From positions 1-8,261 of the forward strand of contig JARFPV010000302.1 in assembly GCA_029288115.1 (NCBI GenBank): a DNA stretch of 8,261 bases, in the 5' to 3' direction. A model generated the notes under the pieces. It searched no databases. It saw only the letters and a list, made by a program, of their open reading frames with translations, and was not told the DNA's origin. The position numbers and the translations under genes were made by a program. This document shows positions 1-5,292 of the stretch, in pieces. Source of the DNA: Akkermansiaceae bacterium (GTDB taxonomy: Bacteria; Verrucomicrobiota; Verrucomicrobiia; Verrucomicrobiales; Akkermansiaceae). Position 1 is the first letter of the stretch. Every line of letters starts with the position of its first letter.

Positions 1-4
1 GCCC

Positions 5-256
5 TTGACTGTTCTGTACCTCATATGCCTAACCAGCGCAGGTCTTGTAATGGCTGCAATTCATGGAGCTGCGATTGTTTGTGCAGGTATTACAATGTTG
101 GCTACTTTATGGATATATTGGAAAAAACCCCGGTCTCGGCACCACGTTACTTTGACAGCAATCATATCATTGCTTGTGCTTGTGTTCGGAACCGTGTATT
201 ACCTCGAGCAGCTCGAGGCATCAGACTATGACCCGCAAGGACCTATTGGATATTGA
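5..256 (+). CDS. Small hydrophobic membrane protein, 5' end probably outside the window
   Basis: The reading frame is open to the left edge, so this is probably the C-terminal part of a longer protein. A TTG at 5 or an ATG at 50 could also be the start. The 83 visible residues are mostly hydrophobic: about residues 3-39 could form one or two membrane helices, a basic stretch (KKPRSRHH) follows at about 40-47, and a further helix spans about 49-66. The tail is short, polar and acidic. I do not recognise the family. The stop codon lies 29 bases inside pyrB in another frame, so the two genes probably share a transcript and pyrB translation may be coupled to this one. The hydrophobic pattern supports a real gene, but its function and true start are unknown. 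Confidence 0.5.
   Translation: MTVLYLICLTSAGLVMAAIHGAAIVCAGITMLATLWIYWKKPRSRHHVTLTAIISLLVLVFGTVYYLEQLEASDYDPQGPIGY
214..217 (+). promoter_or_regulatory. Ribosome binding site of pyrB
   Basis: GAGG lies 10 bases before ATG 228, inside the 3' part of the upstream membrane protein gene. It is the only convincing Shine-Dalgarno match ahead of a full-size gene in this window, and it decides the pyrB start in favour of 228 over the in-frame ATG at 174. Confidence 0.5.
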
Positions 257-1157
257 GTCGCTCACACGCGAGGAGATCGAGCATTTGCTGGATCAGGCAG
301 CGCCGTTCAAGGAGCTCTTCACTCGCTCGGTTAAGAAGGTGCCCGCCCTCAAGGGGAAATCTGTCCTGACGCTCTTTTACGAGCCGAGCACACGCACGCT
401 CTCATCCTTCGAAGTGGCAGCGAAACGTCTCTCTGCGGATGTGACTACTTTTGACGTGCCTCACTCATCGGTTGTGAAAGGTGAGACAGTTCACGACACC
501 ATCGCTACACTTCAGGCGATGCGTACCGACTACATCATCGTGCGCAACCGGATGCCTGGGCTGCCAAAAGTAATTGCACAAGCAACGCGCGCCAGTGTGA
601 TCAATGCCGGGGATGGTGCCCATGCGCACCCGACCCAGGCTTTACTGGATGGCTTCACGTTCCGTGAAGTGTTTCCTGAGACTGAGGGTAAAAAAATCCT
701 CATCGTGGGTGATATCCTGCACAGCCGCGTTGCGCGATCCACATCCAACCTGATGCGCAAGCTCGGAGTCGAGGTCGCCTGGCTTGGCCCTGGCTCACTG
801 GTGCCGAAGCATGGCCCGCGCGACATCAAGAGATTCACGGACTACGACGAGGCGATGGCGTGGGCACCCGACACCATCTACCTGCTGCGCGTGCAGATGG
901 AGCGCCAGGATACCCAGTATTTCCCAAGCCTGCGCGAATATACCAAGCTCTATGGAGTTACTCAGGAACGATTCAAACGTATCGCTGACCAGGGCGCCTA
1001 CATCATGCATCCTGGGCCAGTAAATCGCGGAGTGGAACTTTGCGACGATGTGATGGAATACGACCGCGCACTTATCGATCAACAGGTGGAGAACGGAATT
1101 GCCGCACGCATGGCAGTGCTCTACTGGCTCAAACCTGGAGATGTGTTAGGTGATTAA
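228..1157 (+). CDS. pyrB: Aspartate carbamoyltransferase, catalytic chain
   Basis: This enzyme transfers the carbamoyl group from carbamoyl phosphate to aspartate, the committed step of pyrimidine synthesis, in the cytoplasm. From ATG 228 the protein has 309 residues, the usual length of the catalytic chain. Family landmarks are all present: the carbamoyl phosphate loop STRT at 54-57, Lys84 of the mobile loop, HPTQ at 134-137, Arg167 in HSRVARS, LRVQMERQ at 220-227 and HPGPVNRG at 261-268. The frame is open further upstream, to an ATG at 174, but those 18 extra residues show no family similarity. A GAGG at 214-217 sits 10 bases before ATG 228, which supports the chosen start. One oddity is Leu58, where the common family motif STRTR has Arg. 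No regulatory chain gene (pyrI) is visible nearby. pyrC follows 76 bases downstream. Confidence 0.96.
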   Translation: MTRKDLLDIESLTREEIEHLLDQAAPFKELFTRSVKKVPALKGKSVLTLFYEPSTRTLSSFEVAAKRLSADVTTFDVPHSSVVKGETVHDTIATLQAMRTDYIIVRNRMPGLPKVIAQATRASVINAGDGAHAHPTQALLDGFTFREVFPETEGKKILIVGDILHSRVARSTSNLMRKLGVEVAWLGPGSLVPKHGPRDIKRFTDYDEAMAWAPDTIYLLRVQMERQDTQYFPSLREYTKLYGVTQERFKRIADQGAYIMHPGPVNRGVELCDDVMEYDRALIDQQVENGIAARMAVLYWLKPGDVLGD

Positions 1158-1233
1158 GTTTTAGGTGTGATGTCCTATCCAATGAGCTCGCTTAACAAGC
1201 TACCAAAACATAAATAACCTAACCTCTCAAATA

Positions 1234-2517
1234 ATGTCATCCCTCCTTATCCAAAACGCCCGTATCGCCAGTGAAGATTCTGATGATCTGACTCCGTCCG
1301 ATGTGTTGGTGGAAAACGGAACGATCGCCCGGATGGAGCAGGGGATTGAGGCGGCAGAAGGTGTGCGTGTGATCGATGCTGCAAACCGCATTCTGATGCC
1401 TGCGATGTTTGATACCCACATTCACATGCGCGAACCTGGGCAGGAGGCGAAGGAAACAATCAAGTCAGGCACCGAGGCTGCCATCAACGGTGGGGTTACT
1501 GGAGTGGTCCTGATGCCAAACACGGCTCCAGCCATTGATTCGGCCGCTATGGTGCGCACGATTTACGATATTGCTGGGCGTGATGCACGAATCCCTGTTT
1601 ATACCTCAGGCTGCATTACCAAAGGGCGCGAGGGAAAGGAACTGGCTGGTATCGATGGGATGTTGAGTCTTGGTGTGAAAATGCTCACTGATGACGGTGA
1701 CGCTGTGCCTAACATGTCGCTGCTGAAACACGCGATGGAGTATGCCGCCGAGTTTGATTGTTTTTTTGCCAGCCACTGTGAGGTGCTTGAGCTTTCCGGC
1801 CCGCGTGCTCTGAACGAGGGAGTTGTTAGCCACCGGCTTGGCATTCCAGGAACTCCCGCATGCAGTGAGGAGATCTGCATGGATCGCGATATTCGCTTAG
1901 CTCACGCTACTGGTGCTCGGCTTCATATCCAACACGTATCCAGTCGGATCGGAATGGAAACAATCCGATGGTGGAAACAGATGGGTGCAAAAGTGACCGC
2001 GGAGGTTTCTCCGCACCACCTGCTGTTTAATGAAGAGGATATTGGCGACTACGACACGCACTACAAAATGAACCCGCCTCTGCGAACAGTAGAGGACAAT
2101 GCAGCTCTGCTAGAGGGGCTCAAGGAGGGCGTGTTTGATATCATCGCTACCGACCACGCACCGCACACGCCTTTCGAAAAATCGCAGGATTTTGTCACTG
2201 CTCCGAACGGTATCACCGGACTCGAAACCGCGGTCATTTCACTCTACCACCACTACATCAAAAACAATGAGTTTGGCTGGGGCTTGTTATTGAATCGCTA
2301 CTCAGCGGAGCCACGCAGAATGATGGGGCTCGACCCCGTGCCAGTGATTGAGGGTGGGAAAGCGGATTTCCTGTTGTTTAACCCCGATGGGCAAACCACC
2401 TTCACGGCGGACTATATGCAGTCCAAGAGCCAGAACACACCGTTCCTCGATAAGACGCTCGACGGCAGTATCGATCTGGTGGTGTTGGGTGATGAAGTTC
2501 TTCTCGACCGCGCATAA
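1234..2517 (+). CDS. pyrC: Dihydroorotase, class I
   Basis: This zinc-dependent amidohydrolase cyclises N-carbamoyl-aspartate to dihydroorotate, the step after PyrB. The 427-residue length is that of class I bacterial enzymes. The metal-binding signature D60-T-H62-I-H64-M-R66-E-P-G is followed by MPNT at 94-97, Asp153 in TDDGD, His181 in ASHCE, His234 in IQHVSS, the substrate segment YKMNPPLR at 276-283 and Asp306 in ATDHAPH. All metal ligands and the catalytic aspartate are kept, so this is an active enzyme and not an inactive PyrX-type homologue. It lies 76 bases after pyrB on the same strand. The gap shows no clear promoter or terminator, so an operon is likely. No Shine-Dalgarno sequence precedes ATG 1234. 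The stop codon overlaps the T-tract of a terminator serving the opposite strand. Confidence 0.96.
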   Translation: MSSLLIQNARIASEDSDDLTPSDVLVENGTIARMEQGIEAAEGVRVIDAANRILMPAMFDTHIHMREPGQEAKETIKSGTEAAINGGVTGVVLMPNTAPAIDSAAMVRTIYDIAGRDARIPVYTSGCITKGREGKELAGIDGMLSLGVKMLTDDGDAVPNMSLLKHAMEYAAEFDCFFASHCEVLELSGPRALNEGVVSHRLGIPGTPACSEEICMDRDIRLAHATGARLHIQHVSSRIGMETIRWWKQMGAKVTAEVSPHHLLFNEEDIGDYDTHYKMNPPLRTVEDNAALLEGLKEGVFDIIATDHAPHTPFEKSQDFVTAPNGITGLETAVISLYHHYIKNNEFGWGLLLNRYSAEPRRMMGLDPVPVIEGGKADFLLFNPDGQTTFTADYMQSKSQNTPFLDKTLDGSIDLVVLGDEVLLDRA

Positions 2518-2547
2518 AAAACGGCTAGCCGAATCAACGACTAGCCG
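2515..2547 (-). terminator. Rho-independent terminator of the convergent small membrane protein gene
   Basis: The arms CGGCTAG (2522-2528) and CTAGCCG (2541-2547) form a perfect 7-bp stem with a 12-base loop. Read on the minus strand the stem is followed by six T (2521-2516), the normal form of an intrinsic terminator for the gene ending at 2572. On the plus strand the stem is followed by AATTAG, so it would stop pyrC transcripts only weakly. The T-tract contains the complement of the pyrC stop codon. Confidence 0.8.
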
Positions 2548-2571
2548 AATTAGAAAATATGCGAAGATTTA

Positions 2572-2958
2572 TTAAGCTGTCTCGGCTGTGGCGAGCTGCT
2601 TTTTCTGCTCAAGGTTGATTCGGAACAGGTAGACGGTATTTGCGATGAATGCGATCGCAACAATCAACCAGATGATGGAGGTTCCATGGCTGAGGTTAAG
2701 AACAGATTTGTAAGCAGTGGCACGTGCGCCCTCAGTGTATACCAGTCCTTTATGCAGAGCTTGTGGATCCTGCTCCGCTTTTGCCAAGATGATGTAGGAA
2801 CGATCAAACTGAGCACGTGGCTCATATCGATCAGCTCCTTTTTTGAGGAATACGGCACCGCATACGAGTGCGATGGCTACGATGATGTTCATTAGCAAAA
2901 ACCAGCGCATGGATTTTGCCGGACCTTGAGGTTTGGCGGTGTTGTTGGAGGGATTCAT
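2572..2958 (-). CDS. Unrecognised two-helix membrane protein
   Basis: The 128-residue product has a polar N-terminus rich in Asn, Pro and Lys, a first membrane helix at about 19-38, a central soluble segment of about 54 residues with mixed charge, a second helix at about 93-112, and a short tail ending in a QKKQLATAETA-like segment. Both ends probably face the cytoplasm, with the central segment outside, although lysines also follow helix 1 and make the topology uncertain. No catalytic motif or known family is apparent. The start at 2958 gives the longest frame. It has no Shine-Dalgarno sequence: the bases just before it on the coding strand read CCCCCCTCC. Met17 (codon beginning at 2910) is an alternative start that would remove the polar N-terminus. 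A strong terminator follows the gene, so it appears to be a single-gene unit. Helix pattern and terminator support a real gene; its role is unknown. Confidence 0.75.
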   Translation of the reverse strand: MNPSNNTAKPQGPAKSMRWFLLMNIIVAIALVCGAVFLKKGADRYEPRAQFDRSYIILAKAEQDPQALHKGLVYTEGARATAYKSVLNLSHGTSIIWLIVAIAFIANTVYLFRINLEQKKQLATAETA

Positions 2959-3238
2959 ATTGGAGGGGGGTGTGCCAGATGGCTAACAACGACACTCCCA
3001 CCAGAGCCCCCCTTCGGTAAAGATATTCATACGCCCTGACGCTGCAGCCCTAGGGGGAAGCCAAGTTAGGTGTAATGTTTTTTTGGAAAGATGATCAACT
3101 TATCCTGACTTTTTAGCTAACAGATTGTGAATAACCCACGGGAATCCGGCTTTATTTACCTTCAAAAGGATGTTCACGCAAGGTCGGTACCAGTCGGCAT
3201 GCCGGCACGGGCTGAGTTTTTTTAGAAATAAGATAAGG
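2959..3238. other. Intergenic region between selB and the small membrane protein gene
   Basis: This 280-base gap shows no protein gene of ordinary size and no tRNA. I looked for a selenocysteine tRNA because selB ends here, and found neither a TTCRA-type T-loop nor a long variable arm. What it does hold: G-run and C-run blocks at 2962-3057 described separately; two plus-strand T-runs (3078-3084 and 3217-3223); a CCTT-CAA-AAGG mini-hairpin near 3159-3169; and overlapping palindromes at 3194-3207. A CAGTC/GGCTG stem (3191-3195 with 3210-3214) precedes the second T-run and could be a weak plus-strand terminator, but no plus-strand gene is seen to use it. No good intrinsic terminator for selB was found on the minus strand. 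Confidence 0.6.
2962..3057 (-). promoter_or_regulatory. Possible structured leader of the small membrane protein gene
   Basis: Three homopolymer blocks lie ahead of the minus-strand ATG at 2958. On the plus strand they are GGGGGG (2965-2970), CCCCCCT (3007-3013) and AGGGGG (3052-3057). The middle block can pair with either neighbour, giving two mutually exclusive hairpins. GGGGGTG (2966-2972) can also pair with CACTCCC (2993-2999). In the minus-strand transcript the inner pairing ends six bases before the start codon and could hide the start region, while the outer pairing would free it. The pairing potential is directly visible; a regulatory role is inference, and no known riboswitch or ncRNA family was recognised. 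Confidence 0.3.
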
Positions 3239-5149
3239 TTATTTCAGAGTGCGGAAGTTTTCGTTTCGCACGGTGACACCTAGATCGTCGAGGTGCTCTA
3301 AAAGTGGCATGACGACCTTGCGGGTGGAGTCGAGATGTTGTCGTAGCTCGCTCGCGGTTGCTTGGCCGCTTTTCTGGAGGTGCTCACGGATGAGATCGAT
3401 GGCATGATCGCGTGTTGCTGCCGAGATCACGACTTTGGGTTCGAGCTCGATGACTTGGCCTGATCTGATCAGGAATTGAAGTGCCTGAGAATGCTGTGAG
3501 CTTGGTGTGAGGTCGGCAGGTGATGGTGGTTGTAGGCCTGACCGATCGAGTTGCGCAATGATGGACTCAGCCTGTGCTTTGATTTCCGCAGGAAGAGTGA
3601 GTGTATGATTGCTGGCTGCCAGTGTTTTGCCTGTGCGCTGGAAGCCGTCCGATTCCAGGGTGTTCAACAGCTGTGCAAACAAGTCTTCCGGGCATTCCTC
3701 GAGTGACTCTGCCAGTCGATCCAGTGGTATTCCCGGCAAATCAGGGTGTTGTTTGTGCCATGCGGTGATTGATTCTTTGGCAATCGTTGTTTGTTCGTTC
3801 CACCAAGAAGCATGCACAACTGTATTTTCTAACTGAATAGATTTACCCTCAGAGGCGAGTGATTGCATTGCGCTTTGGATTTCTTTTTCTCCGAATGGAT
3901 GGTTGTGAAGTGGATTGTTGGCATCTAGGCTGTGGTCTCTTGTGAGTCGTGCCTGAAGGTGTTCCAGAACGTCCAAAGGTTGATCTGCGATTGGCAGGAG
4001 GAAATCGGCACGCGTTTCCGTGCGGAATCCGTAACGGGTCGGGCGAGTATCGAGCACGCATCCACCGGCGAGGGTGTTTTGCTGGGCGCCGTCGCGTAGC
4101 ACGACGCGATCACCTAACAGAAAAAACTGGGGCTGATCAAGGCGTAGCTGGGCTAGGCAAGATTGTCCGGGCTCGAGATGTGTGCGGTCTCGTAGAATTA
4201 CCCGTGCCCGGCAGCGTGTAGAGCCGTGGTGTAGCATCACCGTCTCCATATGTCGTAGAGGTCGTGGCTTGGTGCCTGGGATTGTGCGTGCCATGCGTTC
4301 AAGCTTGATGTCCAATGTGACCGTGGGCTTGCCGCATCCTTCTCCTGTGAGTGTTTGACCGCGCTCGGCACCCGCTTTTCCCGGGCTGTTGATGGGGAGA
4401 TCGGGTAAGTTGAGGGCAGTTCGCATTCCGGGAAGTGCGGTTTCAAGTGACTGGCTGTGGTTCTGGATGTAGCGCACCCGGGTGGTGAGGCCGATAGGTT
4501 GCAGTTCGAGTGTGTCGCCGATGTTTACAGATCCTCCCGACAAGGTTCCGGTGACGACGGTGCCTGCGCCTTTTGGTGAAAAGATGCGATCGATAGCCAA
4601 CCGGGGTTTTCCTGTGTCCTCGTGTGGGGGGCATGACCGGAGGGTCTTGGCGATTGTTTTTTTAAGGTCGTCAATGCCGTCCCCCGTGATTGAGGAAACT
4701 GGAATGATGGGGGCATCCGCGATGGAGGTGTTCTGAAGTTCGTCACGAAGGATTTCGATGGTGAAGTCGACATCCTCGCAGAGATCCGCTTTAGTGAGAG
4801 CGATCACAATGTTGGAAATGCCGAGGTAGCTCAGAATGTGTAAGTGTTCCTCTGATTGCGGCATCCATCCATCATCGGCCGCGATGATGAACACAGCCAG
4901 ATCCAGCGCGCCGACGCCCGCCACCATGTTGTTCACGAAATCCGCGTGCCCTGGCACGTCGACGATGCCGATTTCGTATTGCTTGTCCTCGTCAGCCAGT
5001 GACAGGTGGGCGAAGCCGAGCTCAATGGTGACACCACGTGCTTTTTCCTCGGGGAGCCGATCCGGATCGGAACCAGTCAGTGCGCGAACGAGGGAGGATT
5101 TCCCGTGATCGATGTGTCCGGCAGTTCCGAGGACGTGGTGTTGAGGCAT
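3239..5149 (-). CDS. selB: Selenocysteine-specific translation elongation factor SelB
   Basis: SelB is a GTPase that delivers selenocysteinyl-tRNA(Sec) to the ribosome at UGA codons marked by a SECIS hairpin in the mRNA. The 636 residues match the bacterial family length. The GTPase domain shows the P-loop GHIDHGKS at 11-18, switch I RGVTIELGF at 38-46, DVPGH at 64-68, TKAD at 119-122 and PVSS at 150-153. Domain II starts at about 182 (DRIFSPKGAGTVVTGTLSGG, 187-206) and domain III follows. The last 240 or so residues form the winged-helix domain IV, and its end (STRKVVMPLLEHLDDLGVTVR) resembles the SECIS-binding part of known SelB proteins. The GHIDHGK and RGVTIELGF signatures and the long C-terminal domain separate it from EF-Tu and IF2. 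selA and selC, often neighbours, are absent. The ATG at 5149 lies in the arm of a 10-bp inverted repeat and lacks a good Shine-Dalgarno sequence. Confidence 0.95.
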   Translation of the reverse strand: MPQHHVLGTAGHIDHGKSSLVRALTGSDPDRLPEEKARGVTIELGFAHLSLADEDKQYEIGIVDVPGHADFVNNMVAGVGALDLAVFIIAADDGWMPQSEEHLHILSYLGISNIVIALTKADLCEDVDFTIEILRDELQNTSIADAPIIPVSSITGDGIDDLKKTIAKTLRSCPPHEDTGKPRLAIDRIFSPKGAGTVVTGTLSGGSVNIGDTLELQPIGLTTRVRYIQNHSQSLETALPGMRTALNLPDLPINSPGKAGAERGQTLTGEGCGKPTVTLDIKLERMARTIPGTKPRPLRHMETVMLHHGSTRCRARVILRDRTHLEPGQSCLAQLRLDQPQFFLLGDRVVLRDGAQQNTLAGGCVLDTRPTRYGFRTETRADFLLPIADQPLDVLEHLQARLTRDHSLDANNPLHNHPFGEKEIQSAMQSLASEGKSIQLENTVVHASWWNEQTTIAKESITAWHKQHPDLPGIPLDRLAESLEECPEDLFAQLLNTLESDGFQRTGKTLAASNHTLTLPAEIKAQAESIIAQLDRSGLQPPSPADLTPSSQHSQALQFLIRSGQVIELEPKVVISAATRDHAIDLIREHLQKSGQATASELRQHLDSTRKVVMPLLEHLDDLGVTVRNENFRTLK

Positions 5150-5178
5150 GTGCAGAGGATTCCCAAGAACATGCCTCA
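5142..5178 (-). promoter_or_regulatory. Inverted repeat enclosing the selB start codon
   Basis: TGAGGCATGT (5142-5151) and ACATGCCTCA (5169-5178) are a perfect 10-bp inverted repeat separated by 17 bases. The left arm contains the complement of the selB start codon (5147-5149). In selB mRNA the two arms would pair and place the AUG in a GC-containing helix, with the only GAGG upstream also buried in the opposite arm. It could be a translational control hairpin or a DNA operator with two half-sites. Confidence 0.5.
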
Positions 5179-5187
5179 GCGCAAGTG

Positions 5188-5219
5188 ATTATCCTGCGTC
5201 AGGGAAAGTCGTGGATAAT
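5188..5219. repeat. Inverted repeat in the divergent control region
   Basis: ATTATCC (5188-5194) and GGATAAT (5213-5219) are perfect 7-bp inverted repeats with 18 bases between them. They lie between the divergent start codons of selB and the DUF1549/DUF1553 gene, where an operator could sit. Each arm also resembles a -10 promoter element (GATAAT on either strand), so they may instead be parts of opposing promoters. Confidence 0.3.
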
Positions 5220-5253
5220 ATCACCAGATCTCGTAAGAAATTAGAGATAATCG

Positions 5254-5262
5254 TGGTATATT
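5254..5262 (+). promoter_or_regulatory. Candidate extended -10 promoter for the DUF1549/DUF1553 gene
   Basis: TGGTATATT fits an extended -10 element (TG, one base, then TATATT, which matches TATAAT at five of six positions). No convincing -35 hexamer is seen 17 bases upstream, as is common for extended -10 promoters. Transcription would begin near 5269 and give a leader of about 24 bases. Confidence 0.35.
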
Positions 5263-5266
5263 GGCT

Positions 5267-5281
5267 GTGGATTTGATCCAC
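5267..5281 (+). promoter_or_regulatory. Hairpin in the leader of the DUF1549/DUF1553 gene
   Basis: GTGGAT (5267-5272), loop TTG and ATCCAC (5276-5281) form a perfect 6-bp stem that ends 11 bases before ATG 5293. If transcription starts at the candidate promoter just upstream, this hairpin would sit at the very 5' end of the mRNA, where it could protect the transcript or influence initiation. It could equally be a small DNA operator. Confidence 0.35.
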
Positions 5282-5292
5282 TCGATACGCGC

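Noticed and set aside
174..227. Earlier in-frame ATG for pyrB adding 18 residues
   Set aside because: The extra residues (MCLCSEPCITSSSS and following) do not resemble PyrB, would deepen the overlap with the upstream gene, and lack the GAGG that precedes ATG 228.
254..256. TGA of the upstream membrane protein read as selenocysteine because selB is nearby
   Set aside because: The continuation runs about 25 codons in a frame that overlaps conserved pyrB sequence, and there is no cysteine-like redox motif around the codon.
3191..3223. Intrinsic terminator after selB
   Set aside because: The T-run is on the plus strand, the wrong direction for selB, and the stem is only five pairs including a wobble with a 14-base loop.
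2959..3238. A selenocysteine tRNA, SRP RNA or tmRNA next to selB
   Set aside because: No T-loop sequence, long variable arm, GGAAG-type SRP tetraloop motif or tmRNA 3' domain is visible on either strand.
4525..4773. Open frames overlapping selB on both strands
   Set aside because: They are alternative frames of selB sequence with low-complexity Pro, Arg and Ser-rich translations and no recognisable motifs.
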